From CAWAHD01 sp963781785 (lineage in GTDB: Bacteria; Planctomycetota; Planctomycetia; Isosphaerales; Isosphaeraceae), in NCBI GenBank assembly GCA_963781785.1, contig CAWAHD010000002.1, forward strand, positions 3,596,001 through 3,660,000: a stretch of DNA of 64,000 nucleotides, in the 5' to 3' direction. The number at the start of each line of letters is the position of its first letter. The stretch's first letter is position 1. The notes beneath the pieces are model-generated. The model did no database searches, was not told the DNA's origin, and worked only from the letters and a program-made list of their open reading frames with translations. A program made the translations under genes and the position numbers. Below are positions 28,501 through 39,712 of this stretch, in pieces.

Positions 28501-31500
28501 AATGTCACGAGTAGCAGCATCACCCAGGAGGACGACCAAGGTTACTACTTGTCTGGCACGGACGACACACAGGCGCTTGTCGCCCCGCGGTCCATTGTGA
28601 GGACCTATTTCGAGCAGGACTGCTTGTTCACCGGCTACTCGTACGACCCCGCCACGCAGGGAAGCATCACCGGGATCGAGCCGAGCTTCACTGTGAGCCT
28701 TCTTGGAATTTCATTGTATTTCCCAAATATGCCATATATCAATCCTCCTTATATCGATGCGATGTTGGAGCAAGGGGGGGAAGACTACTACGCGCACGGC
28801 TTGGGTTATCAATTGTCGGGTACTAACGGTGATGAATGGGTGAGCACCGGGTATACCAGCTATCTGAGCAGCAGTGCCTTCGTCAACGATGGTTCTTCCC
28901 CCAACTTCACTAACGGGGGACCGATCCAATTCGGTTTCTACTTGTGGGTTAACGACTCCAATGCCGGCGGGTCGGACCCGTTCCCCGTCAACAATTTCAC
29001 ATGGGGAGTTAAGGACTTTCAGGCCTTGATCAATCGAGGCGGCGCCGCTTGGACTCCGTGGGCGGTGAACCCGGTCATTCCTCCCTTGTCGTTCGTCGGG
29101 GCTTCTGTGAGCGGCGGCGAAGGCGTTAATACAGGGTTCCATGGGCTGTTTGAGGATCTCAACGCTTCGGCTGATCCGGGGCTGTCGATCACGTGGTTGC
29201 CCGGTGTCACCACCGAGGGAACTGTGTATTATGATATCGTTGATGATAGATGGATCGGCTTCGGTGATTATGCTCTGCCCTACGGCACTTACCAGATCGT
29301 CGCGACCCTCTCCGATCCGGCGGGGCCCGGCATCAGCGACATCACGGAGTACACTGGGGGAGTGGAGCTGTCGAGCGGGAACCTTGACAACGTCACCCCC
29401 CTGTATGGTGCCACTCCGCTCGACTCCGATGTGCAGTCCTACGTTATCAGCAACATCGACGACGCCGTCTTCGACCTCCATTCGGATGGGACCCTGTGGT
29501 CCGTTACGGAAGTCAACGACGGGACACCATACCAGCTAGCCAGCGACGTTCAATCGATGCAACTCTCGCCCGACGGCGTGGTCTTCGCCTTGTTGGACGG
29601 CACGCTCCTGGGCACGAACGGCTATGGGGCGGAGCCGGTTCCCGGCGCCGACGATATACAGTCATTCGCGGTCGAGGATAGCGGCAACGTATACGCAGCG
29701 AGCGGCGGGACACTGTTCGAGTTTCCGGAGGCCGGTCCCGCATTCCAGGCCGTGTCACTGACCGTGGCGGATAGCTCGGGTGTCGAGGCCGTCTTTCCAG
29801 ATCCCGATGGGGCGGCGGTCGACGTGATCTTCAACGATGGCTATGCCTACCAGCTCCAGGGAACGCCGGGTGCGCAGTCCTGGAGCCTCATCGCGACGCC
29901 GAGTCTGGTCGTGAGTCCCCAGACGGCGAATGGCCAGGCGATCACGACGATAACGGCCGGAACTCCGATCCCCGTGACGTTGAGCGAGCTCACGGAGGTG
30001 AACGGCCAGCCGGTGACGGACACCGGATACACCGGAACGGTCCGGATCAGCGGCGACGGCCTGGCGGGCGGCTCGCCGCCGGATTACACCTTCACCGCGG
30101 CCGACGAGGGACAGCCCACGGTCGACTTGACTCTGGACGCCGCCGGGCTCCAGACGATCAGCGCCGAGGACGTGAGCAACAACGCGATTTTCGGCTCGAC
30201 TACGGTGACGGTCGATCCCGGCCCCGTGTCGTCCTTCGATATCCTCGCGCCTCTGTCGGGCGTGATGGCAGGCGCGGCGGCGACCTACGGCATCGCCGCC
30301 GTCGATGCCTACGACAACACGGTGCCGACCTACGATGGGACGGTCACCATCACGAGTACAGACACCAACTCGCAGGTGGTCCTCCCCGGGCCCACGATGC
30401 TGAATAGCGGTACGGGCTCCTTCGCCGCAACCCTGGACACGGCCGGAAACCAGACGATCACCGCGACCGACACGAGCAACAGCACGCTCCAGGGCAGCGG
30501 CCAGGTCGCCGTCTCCCCTGCGCCGGTCTTCGGGCAGGTCGGGATCACCCTGCCGCCGGGGATCTTCGTCGGATCGGGCTGGTCGGTCGATCAAGACGGG
30601 AACGTGGACGAGCCCGGCGTCTCGGCGCCGACGGGCGACGTGATCGGCGTGGGCGAGCCCTTCGTCGTCACGCTTACAATGGAGGACCAGTATGGCAACC
30701 CGATCAACCCCTCGTTGGTTCCCGGTGGCACGGCTCCGACGATCGGCTTCGGCTTCGCGGCCGCGGGCGCGTTCACGCTGGGATCGGCATCGACGGCCTT
30801 CATCGTCCCGGCCAGCGGCGTGCTCGCCGTCCCGATGACGCTGAACGTCGCCGGCAGCCAGAGCTTCAACATCAACTATTTCGCCGCCGACCCGAGCGAT
30901 CCGAGTGAAAATGACTCCTTCAGCATCCCGGTCACCCTCGTGGGCGCGCCGCCATCGCAGACCGTCGTGGCACCGTCGGCTAACCCGGTGGCTGCCGGGA
31001 CCCCGGTGACGCTTACGGCCACGATCACCGGCAGCGGAGCCGCCCCGCCGACCGGCTCGGTGACTTTCTACGACGGCACCGTCCTGCTGGGAACCGGGAC
31101 CCTGAGTACCGCCAGCGGCGCGACGACCGCCACGCTGAGCGTCCCCACCGCGCCGACCTCCGGCACGCCGTCGCTGGACCTGGGCCCGCAGGAAATCACA
31201 GCAGTGTATTCGGGCGATGCCGACGACCCGCCGAGCACGTCCGGGGTCGTCACCGTCGTGGTCGGGCAGACCACCCAGACCACCGTGGCCGCGCCCGACG
31301 CCACGCCCGTTTTCGGGCAGCCCGAGACGATCACGGCCACCGTCTCCGGCAAGGCGGCGAATGTCGTCCCCACCGGGACGGTCACGTTCCAGGATGGTTC
31401 GACGATCCTGGGCACGGCGACGCTGGACCCGGGCGGCGTCGCCACGCTCACGACCGCGGCGCTCCCTCCGGGCGCGGCGTCGATCACCGCGGTTTACTCG

Positions 31501-34500
31501 GGCGATGACGAGGACCTGGCGAGCACCTCCACCACGCCGCCGCCGCTCACAGTGGGCCAGGATGCGGTCGAGACCCTGTTGACGGCCTCGCCGAATACGG
31601 CGGCGCTCGGCCAGTCCGTCACCTTGACTGCCACGGTGTCCGTGGTGAACCCGGGCGCGGGCAACCCGGGCGGCACCATGACGTTCGCGGAGGGCTCGAC
31701 GACGCTGGGCACCGGTACGCTGAGCATCGTCGACGGCGTCGACACCGCCACGCTCACGGTCCCGGCCGCGACGCTAGGATCGGGGACGGACACCGTCACG
31801 GCCTCGTATTCGGGCGATACCAACGACGGACCCAGCACCCAGGATACCGAGGGCTCGACGACCGTCACGGTCGGGACCGCCGGCGAGGTGGCGACCCAGA
31901 TCGCAGTGACACTCTCTGACAGCCCGGTCGCACCGAACGCGGCCGTCATGCTCACGGCCATCGTGACGCAGGTCGATGCGAGCGGATCGTCTCCGACGGG
32001 AATGGTGTCGTTCTACAACGGACCCATCGATCCCAAGAACCCCATGACGAACTTGCTGGGCACGAGCAGCGTGAGCACCATGAGTGGAGTCACGAGCGCG
32101 AGCGACGTGGTCTCCGCGGGTACGCTAATGGCCGGCGACTATCCGATCGCGGCCGTGTACTCGGGCGATTCCGCGGATTTGCCCAGCACGTCGGGCACGG
32201 TGGCGCTCACGGTTGCCGCGCAGTCGGCGAACCAGATCACGACCCAGACCCAGGTGATCCCGGAGCTCACGTATCTCGACTCGGGCCAGACGGAGACCTT
32301 GACTGCCATCGTGTCGAGCTACGTGGGGGGCGGTGTGCCAACGGGGACGGTGACGTTCTACGACGGCACGATGGCACTGGGCATGGCGACCCTGAGCACC
32401 CGTCCGCCAGCCAGGGCAACGGCCTGGCCGCGAACGACTATGTGCTCGCCACCCTCGAGAATATCCCGTCGACCGACTTGACCGACGGCGCGAATTCCAT
32501 CACGGCCGCGTACTCGCCCGATTCGCCCGGCAAGAGCGCCGGCTACCAGCCGAGCACGTCGGCCCAAACGACAGTCACGCTCGACCAGGCGACGACCACC
32601 ACGGTGGCGGTCACGTCGTCCTCATCGGGCCCGGTCTTCACGTCCGGTCAGCCGGTGACCTTCACCGCGACGGTCACCGTCGAGAGCCCGGGCACGGTCA
32701 CACCGACGGGGAGCGTGCGCTTCGAGGACGACGGGGCGGTTATCGGCACGGCCATGGTGGTGCCCGTCGTCGGCGAGACCACCGAGGTGACGGCGACGTA
32801 TCAGACGTCGTCGCTGCCGCTGGCCGCCCAGTCGGTCACGGCGGTGTACGGCGGCGACCAATCGAATCAAGGCAGCACCTCGCCGCCGGTCGACTTCGCG
32901 GTCGGCAGCCTCAAGCAGAACGTGACGCAGACCACCCTGACGGCGACGCCGGGCCCCCTGACCGTGTACCAGCCGGTCACGCTGCAGGCGAAGGTGAACA
33001 TCGTTGTTGCAGCCACCACCAACACGGCAAGCGACACGCCTACCGGGACGATTACGTTTCTGGACGGGTCGACGCCGCTGGGGTCGCTGGGCAGCGCGTT
33101 TGGCGGCGTGACCGTCTCCTTCACCACTCCGCTTATCCTCAATGGCTTGACGATTCTCGATACCCAAACGCTGGACACGGCGGCCGGCGGCGCAGCGGAA
33201 ACCTTCACTGCCTTGTCGAACGGCTCGACCACCGCTGGCTCGGCTGCCGTGAGCGTCGCCAACGGTGCCACCATGGCGATGTTCTCGACCACCGTTGACT
33301 ACACGACCAGCACCGGCACCGCCACGGCGATCATCACCGGCACCTTGACTGTGAGCATCAGCAATGGGGTTGCCACCGCCCTTTGCAGCGTCACACTCAA
33401 CGGCTCGACGGTCACGGAATCGTCCATGCTCGGCACCTCGAACGGTGCGCTCATCGCGATGTTCAAGACCACGACCCTGGCGGATGGGCCCCACTCGATC
33501 ACGGCGATCTATAGCGGCGATGCCGACAACCTCGCCAGCACGGCACCACCCTTGAGCTTCCAGGTCGGTCAAACGGCGACCGGCACGCAAGTGCCGGACA
33601 CGTCACTGGCGGCGGGCCAGCCCCTGGTCGCACAGATCATCGGTCCCGGGACGCCAACGGGCACGGTGACGTTCGATGAAATCACGACGAACCCCGACGG
33701 CACGCAGCAAGCGACGACGCTGGGCACCGCCCCCGTGAGCGCCGACTCGGCGTCTCTCAACGTCTCGCTCCCGCTCGGGAGCTATACCATCGACGCCCAG
33801 TACAGCGGGGATGCGAATGATCTTCCGAGCGACTCCGGGCAGGTCTCGATCGGTGTCAACCAGAATTTAGCCGTGGTGAGCTTGACTTCGTCCGCCAGTG
33901 CCGTGGTCGCGAACCAGACGGCGGTGACGCTGCTGGCCACTGTCACGGTGGAGAGCCCGGGCTCGGGAATTCCGACCGGGAGTATCGAGTTCTCCGACAA
34001 CGTCGGGTCGCTGGACTCGAACACGCCGGTCCCGCTGACCATCGTGAGCGGGGTGGCGACCGCGACCCTGAGCGGCATCACGCTTCCAGCGGGGCCCGAT
34101 ACGATCTTGGCAACCTACGTGCCCCCCGCCGCCGGGCCGGCCGACACCGAGGTGGCGAGCCCCGCCTCGATCGTCGTGAACGGAGATTCCACCGCGACCG
34201 GAGGCACAACGGCGACGCAGACGTCCGTGAGCGCTCCAACCGTGCCAGCATTTGGTCAGCCGGTGAGCTTGACCGCAACGGTTTCGGGCGGGTCGTCCCC
34301 GTCGGGAGGAGTGGACTTCTTCGACACCGGCACCGACGGGTCGGTCACCTATCTGGGTACGGCAAGCCTGGGCGCGCCGGACAGCCATGGCAATGCCGCC
34401 GCCACGCTGGCCGCGCAGCTTTCCAACGCCGGTCCCAACTCGATCACGGCCATTTACACCGGCGATGGGACGAACGTCGCGAGCGCGTCGGCCGAATCGA

Positions 34501-36881
34501 CGATCACGGTTCCGCAGGCCGCGACCGAGGCCACGATCGAGGATACGGGCTCGGGGTACAGCACGCAGCCGGACGAATTCACCTCCTCCGTGACCGAGCA
34601 AAACGGAGGGGCTGGAGCGCTCGAGGGTACCGTGACGTTCTACGCGAGTCCCTTTGGCTCGGGCGCGTCCGGAACCGAGAACGAGATCGGTACGGCGAAC
34701 GTGACTAACAATGCAACCCAGCCCGGCACGGCCGTCGCCATGATCACGACCGCAACGCCGCTTCCGACCGGTGTGTACGCGATCACGGCCATCTACAGCG
34801 GCGACGGCAACAACCTGGGGAGCACGTCAACCGTGGACTTCGCCGTGGGCACGAGCTCGCAAAACGCGACTCAACCCATCCTCTCGCCTCCGTCAGTGGC
34901 GTCGCCGGTCTTCGGACAGCCGGAGGTCTTGACCGCGACTGTGAACATCACCGTGCAGAACGATCCTGACGTGGCGACTCCCACTGGCACGGTGACCTTC
35001 TTCGATGGCTTGACCAATTTGGGAACCGCCACGCTCACCGTCTCGAATGGAGTGGCCACGGCCGATCTCACCACCTCGGCGCTGCCGGCAGGTTCCTCGA
35101 ATTCGATCTCCGCGGTTTACAACGGTGATGCCAGCGACATCCTGAGTTTCTCATCCCCGATGAGCATTACCGTGATGCAGGCGGCCACGACCACCGCCGT
35201 GAGCGCGTCCACAAGCACTGCGGTTGTCGGCGAGCCGGTGACGCTCACGGCCAGCGTGACCGAGCCAGTTGGACAGGACGGAGTGCTGACCGGTTCCGTG
35301 ACGTTCTCCGACGGCTCGACCGTGCTGGGGACGTCGACGGTCGTTGACGCCGATGGAGCGGGCACGGCCGCTCTTGTCACGACGGCGCTCACGCTTGGCG
35401 ATCCCTCGATCACGGCGGCTTATGCAGGCGACGCCAACAACCTGCCGAGTCAGACCAACACTCCGATGGACGTTACGGTCAGTCAGGATTCGACCGATGT
35501 TGCACTAGTCGCCTCGCCCAGCTCTGAGTTCTACGGCCAGACCGAAACGTTCACAGCCATCGTCGCCCTCCTCGGGCCCGGCTCCAGCAACCCAACCGGC
35601 TCCGTGACCTTCCGGAACGGCACGGTCACCCTCGGTACCGGGACGCTGAGCACGACGGCCGGCGTCACCACCGCCACGTATTCCAGCTCGACAATGGCGC
35701 GCAGAACGTACTCGGTCACGGCCCAGTACGGCGGCGATTCCAATGACGAGGGCAGCAGCAGCAACAGCGCCGGCGTGACGGTCAACGCTGCCTCGCCGGC
35801 GGTGAGCGTCAACCCCGTCAACCTGAGCTACGGCACAGCGCTTGCGAACGGCCAGCTCAGCGGCACGGCCACCTCGATGCTCGGCGGCAAAGTCGTCGCC
35901 GTTCCCGGTTCGTTCAGGTACACGAGCGCCGCGGGCATGGTGCTCGATGTCGGCAACGGACGGATCGAATCGGTAACCTTCACACCGACCGACTCGACGG
36001 ACTACAACACGGCCGGAACGCCCGTGACCGTCAACGTGGCCCGGGCCTCCCCGAAGGTGAGCGTTAACCCCGTGAGCCTGACCGCCGGCGCGGCGCTTGA
36101 GAACAGCCAGCTCAGCGGCACGGTCACCTGGACTGTCGGCGGCAAGGTGGTCATCGTTCCTGGTTCCTTCCGCTATACGAGCGCCGCGGGCACGGTGCCG
36201 AGCGCCGGGAATGGCCAGAGCGAATCGGCGACCTTCACGCCGACCAACTCGACCGACTACACCACGGTGACCACCACCGTGATCGTCAACGTGGCGGCGC
36301 CGCCGGTCCCGCTGGTCACTGTCAAGCAGGTCTACCTGGCGAAGCTCAACAAGAAGCACCAAGTCACCGAGGTGTTCGTGGTCTTCAGCGGGCCCGTCGA
36401 TAGCACCGAGGCCGACCAGAAGACTGGCATCTACCGTCTCGCCACTGCCGGCAAGCACGGATCGTACACGGCCAAGAACGCGGGGATCATCCTCCTCAAG
36501 TCGGCGACGTATACCGAGAACGGGGGGGTTGACTCCGTGGCCCTGATCCCGAAAAAGCCCTTTGCCCTCACCAAGCCGGTTCAGCTTCTGATCAACGGGC
36601 TGCCTCCTGCGGGTCTCCAGGACAGCGACGGGCGCTACATCGACGGCGATGGTAACGGCACCCCCGGCGGCAATGCCATCGCGATCATCGCCAAGAGCGG
36701 CGAGACCGTCAATGGTGTGTCACCAGCACGAACCGCTGCTCGAACACCGGTCCGAGCGACCGCGGTCATCGATGCCTTGCTCGCCCGCGGCGAGCTGGCC
36801 GGGTCGAGAGACTCCGTTCGCCTCGAGGCGCGGGGCATCACCAGGAGAAGTGATTCCTTGGGGATTACCAATGGCAGTTGA
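22597..36881 (+). CDS. giant secreted RTX-like / Ig-like repeat surface protein, about 4,760 residues, four frameshifts
   Basis: Five overlapping frames join into one protein if one base is restored at about 23326-23329, 25052, 27014-27017 and 32399-32401 (14,285+4 bases = 4,763 codons). Residues 1-45 are basic with SLEPVFLEDRILL, an LEPR-XLL-like N-terminus of giant planctomycete surface proteins. Regions, in approximate residues: unique beta-rich (50-750); GGxGxD-type calcium-binding repeats (758-1370 and 1480-1890); a distinct domain with lower GC (2030-2260); a propeller-like part (2270-2430); Ig-like repeats with PTGTVTFYDG and ITAVYSGD (2785-4400); two MBG-like repeats (4400-4565); and a C-terminal domain with SDGRYIDGDGNGTPGG. 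Exported adhesin or matrix role inferred. ATG 22597 is chosen for GAGG nine bases upstream; ATG 22588 touches it directly. Confidence 0.88.
24868..28260 (+). repeat. RTX-like calcium-binding nonapeptide repeat region
   Basis: Repeated GG-x-G-(N/S)-D-x-(L/I)-x units such as GGGGNDTLVG, GGAGNDVIDG, GGTGNDTLYA, GGSGDSQLFA, GGDGSDLLLG. Clusters lie at about 24870-25130, 25340-25780, 26080-26690, 27050-27140 and 27840-28260. Such repeats fold on binding calcium outside the cell. The region is interrupted by two of the frameshifts. Confidence 0.85.
30958..35790 (+). repeat. tandem bacterial Ig-like (group 3-type) domains
   Basis: About a dozen to fifteen units of 90-110 residues share the pattern VTLTATV...PTGTVTF.DG...LGT..L...G.ATLT...L..G...ITAVYSGD....STS. 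Examples: PTGSVTFYDGTVLLGTGTLS (about 31060), PTGTVTFQDGSTILGTATLD (about 31370), LTGSVTFSDGSTVLGTSTVV (about 35290). These beta-sandwich domains form long surface stalks and are common in planctomycete and other bacterial adhesins. Confidence 0.85.
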
Positions 36882-36977
36882 CTTCCCGATCTTCAGTCTC
36901 CGGCTGGACCGCGGATCTTTTCAGATTTGAGGTCGCGGATTCACGTTTCGTCGCGGCCTTGCCGCGATAGCAGATTC

Positions 36978-37295
36978 TCAATCGGGCTCGACGCCCAGTT
37001 CCCGCAGCCGGGCGGCGAGGCGATCAGCACGCTCGCGCTCTGCCTGGATGAGCTGCGACTGCTCTTCGGCACGCCGGTGCGCAGCTTCGAGTTGCTCGAT
37101 CACCTCGACGTACGTGCGGAACCGTTCGCCGTCGGGGCGATGATCTCAAGATGATCGGGTCCCTCTGCCGGCTTGAACCGGACGCCCGGCCGGGGACTGA
37201 CGAATCCAGCCATCTCGGGAATCTGCTCCAGACGGCCACCCGCGCGCCGCCAGCCCTCCAGCGAGCCATCCTCCGGATCGTAGATGTGTGGGGCT
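36978..37295 (-). pseudogene. C-terminal remnant of a Uma2 family protein
   Basis: The minus strand encodes IYDPEDGSLEGWRRAGG, IPEMAGFVSPRPGVRFKP, then, after a missing base, DGERFRTYVEVIEQLEAAHR and AERERADRLAARLRELGVEP to a stop at 36978. This is the normal C-terminal third of a Uma2 protein with its coiled-coil tail. The nuclease-like core is absent because the sequence runs into the end of the higA gene at 37296. The frame break is at the GGGG run 37134-37137 (CGCCCCG on the coding strand), the same context as breaks in the giant gene. The truncation itself appears real. Confidence 0.7.
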
Positions 37296-37604
37296 CTACA
37301 TACCGGTGCGCTCGCGAGCCGTCACTTCGCGATTGAGCCGGTTTCCGAGCCGGTCTTTCTCGACCTCGAGGTCGTAACGTGTCTGGAGGTTCAGCCAGAA
37401 CCGTTCGGAAGTGCCGAAGTACCATGCCAGCCGCAGCGCGGTGTCCGCGCTGATCGAGCGCGACCCGTGCACAATCTCGTTGATCCATCGCGCCGGCACG
37501 CTCACCGATTTGGCCAGCCGGTACTGGCTGACGCCGAGAGGCGACAGGAATTCCTCCAGTAAGATCTCCCCGGGGTGGACCTGCGGTCGTTTGCGGCGCG
37601 CCAT
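37296..37604 (-). CDS. higA: HigA-type antitoxin (XRE family)
   Basis: This 102-residue protein starts ATG 37604 with the HigA signature RPQVHPGEILLEEFLSPLGV and has the helix-turn-helix SQYRLAKSVSVPARWINEIV and SISADTALRLAWYFGTSERF, then WLNLQTRYDLEVE. HigA binds DNA at its own promoter and neutralises the HigB ribonuclease. GAGGAG precedes the start by five bases. Upstream on the same strand is a HigB sequence that has lost its start and stop (37618-37830), so HigA may be an orphan now or the toxin may be altered. The stop is directly joined to the Uma2 remnant. Confidence 0.92.
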   Translation of the reverse strand: MARRKRPQVHPGEILLEEFLSPLGVSQYRLAKSVSVPARWINEIVHGSRSISADTALRLAWYFGTSERFWLNLQTRYDLEVEKDRLGNRLNREVTARERTGM

Positions 37605-37617
37605 GACGGGCTCCTCT

Positions 37618-37830
37618 GTGGTCATCGACGATTTCCACGTCGTGTGCATCACCGCCTTGAGAGCGAAGGCAGATGTGGTACTGGTCGTTGACACGGATGC
37701 TGTACTGCCCTTGACGATCGGCCGCTAACTTTTCAAGGCGGTTGCCGGGCGGCACGCGCAAGTCGTCCAGCGACTCGGCGGCGTCCAGGAGCAGCAACTT
37801 GCGCAGTGCCGCACGCGGAAAGACTTCTCT
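37618..37830 (-). pseudogene. damaged HigB-type toxin (RelE superfamily)
   Basis: The frame reads FPRAALRKLLLLDAAESLDD, LRVPPGNRLEKLAADRQGQY, SIRVNDQYHICLRSQGGDAH and DVEIVDDHR, the central and C-terminal parts of HigB. No start codon lies between the upstream TAG and this sequence; one added base near 37822 would link it to SRIHIEEKSF, possibly the original N-terminus. The usual stop after (D)YH is AGA here, so the frame continues through the higA start. Both ends being altered suggests decay, although one base-call error could account for the 5' side. Confidence 0.65.
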
Positions 37831-38387
37831 TCGATGTGGATTCTACTATAATTCTCGAACGTTACAGAGGTCTTCTTCTCGATACGACTGAGGGAACTCG
37901 ATATGGGGGCCGTCGGCGGATCGGGCGACGCCGATGGAAATGTCTAATCGACTTCCGGACGCTGATCCGCGGTGATCCGGCACCGAGCTGCAGCGCCTCT
38001 AAAGCCCGATCGATGCATTTCCTGGGCGATTTTGACGGCAGCTTTGGGACGGTCTGCGTGCCCAGCATGACACGCCGCGGAACCGGTGTGTTCCGGGATC
38101 GTCCCGCACAAGGGAAAGGTGGGACCGTGACGGCTGATTCTTGGGCACACGGGGAGCGGCAACGATCCGAGCAGCCGATTGACATCGTAGATTCTTCAGG
38201 GAGCGTGAGGCGCCCGCCGAGCTCCAGACAACCGAGACGATCACACCATGACAGGACCCGGCAGGCACCTCACAATCCCCGGAGAAGGGAAGAGAACAGT
38301 GGTTTGGGCAGGATGGCGCCGGCGAGAGCGGGATCGGAACCTTCCTACCCCTCGTGGGGTGCCGGGCGCAGTTGCGAGGGCAAGGCC
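37831..38387. other. 557-bp region without a recognisable gene
   Basis: The plus-strand frame of the malonyltransferase is open across this stretch back to 37806, but the translation is Arg/Ser-rich with no domain, so it is treated as noncoding. AT-rich sequence at about 37838-37870 (TTCTACTATAATTCTCG) could hold a promoter for the higBA strand or the plus strand; TATAAT is present but no good -35 at standard spacing. Confidence 0.45.
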
Positions 38388-39697
38388 ATGCGGACGACAA
38401 AGGTGAGAGCACTCGACGGTCGCTGGCGAAACTGGGCTCCGTCATGGCTGGCAAGCCACCGCCCATCGCGGCTGGTCCTGCCCAAGCCGCCAGGGGCGTC
38501 GGCCGCCCGCCCATCGGTGGCTGGTGCCCCGGCTGGGGCCTGGCGCCATGTCTCGCGCGAAGATCTCAAGAAACGCATCTCGACAGCCGCGATCGCGTTC
38601 AGAGGTTACGACGCGACCAACATCGGCCGCAGCCCCGAGTTCTTGACGCATCCCGTTTATCGGCCAATTGTTCGGGCCAATCTCGATGCAGCCGCCGCCC
38701 TCTGCGGCGAGGTCCTGGGCAAGAGGATCGACCTCGTGGCGAGGGTGCTCGCGGCGGAGCCGTCTACCCTGGAATCCTTCGTCGAGGATATCGGCACGAT
38801 TGTTGGGATGGAGCTGGCCCAGGTCGAGATCCTGGAAAAGATCTTCGAAATCCCCGTCCGGCAGGCGCGTCTCTGTTTCGGTCATTCGATCGGCGAGCTG
38901 TCGGCGCTGGTCCTCGGGGGCGTGTACACGCTCGACCAGCTCTTGCCGGTGCCGCTTGGCCTGGCTACCGACTGCGCCGAGCTGACCCCCGGCACGACCA
39001 TCGGGATTCTTTCGGTGCACGGGGGAACGCTCCATATCGAAGACGTCGAGCATCTGTGTGCCGCGATCAGTCGGCGCGGGCACGGACTGATCGGGCCATC
39101 GACGTATCTCTCGCCGTACCAGGTCCTTCTCCTCGGCCAGGGTGACACGCTCTCCCTGCTCGAGGACGAGATGCGCGCTTTCTTGCCCGCCGGGGTCACC
39201 TTGCGGCGCAAACCCAACCGTTGGCCACCCTTGCACACGCCACTCGTCTGGGAGAAAAACATTCCCAACCGAACGGCGATGGTGATGCGTCACATTGGGG
39301 GCGGCGAAAAGAAACCCGTGCCGGCGGTCGTCTCGTGCACGACGGGCGTGGCCAGCTACGACGAATGGAACAGCCGCGCGATTCTCGCCGACTGGACCGA
39401 TCACCCCCAGTGGCTCTGGGATGTGATGGAGAACACGCTGGCCTCGGCGCCGAGATCGTGATTCACGTGGGGCCCGAGCCCAGCCTGCTTGCCACCGGCT
39501 TCGAGCGGCTGAGCAACCGGATTATGAAACAACTGAAGACCGCGCACCTCGAGCGCCCCGGGACCAACTCGGCTACCGGCATCAGCCGTACCCGCCGGCA
39601 CAATCGAAAGCCTCCAACGAACGCCGTCCTGTTGTGGGCGCTGTTCCTGAACCATATCATCCTGGTGGACTGGCTGCCCGATCAAGAGGTAGCTTGA
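38388..39697 (+). CDS. malonyl-CoA:ACP transacylase-like acyltransferase, frameshifted
   Basis: Residues about 65-350 form an acyltransferase domain: WRHVSREDLKKRISTAAIAF, then SPEFLTHPVYRPIV, the nucleophile elbow FGHSIGELSALVLGG (Ser in GHSIG) and LLRRKPNRWPPLHTPLVWE-like substrate region (VTLRRKPNRWPPLHTPLVWE). The last 80 residues (HVGPEPSLLATGFERLSNRI, NAVLLWALFLNHIILVDWL) are in another frame; restoring one G in CTCGGCGCC near 39445 gives 436 residues. The enzyme would move malonyl or another acyl group between CoA and a carrier protein or substrate. It is followed by an acyl-CoA dehydrogenase, pointing to a specialised lipid or polyketide-like pathway. A catalytic His after the Ser domain is plausible at PLHTPL. 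Confidence 0.82.
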
Positions 39698-39712
39698 TTC
39701 AGAGGTGATCTG

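Noticed and set aside
32622..33590. Minus-strand frame of 322 codons opposite the Ig-like repeats
   Set aside because: Antisense to repeated plus-strand domains; Arg/Gly-rich translation without domains or ribosome binding site.
24868..35790. CRISPR-like or tandem DNA repeat array
   Set aside because: The repetition is at protein level with variable DNA; no identical short direct repeats with regular spacers.
37806..38387. Upstream extension of the malonyltransferase frame
   Set aside because: Arg/Ser-rich with no similarity to the transferase N-terminus; the ATG at 38388 is a better start.
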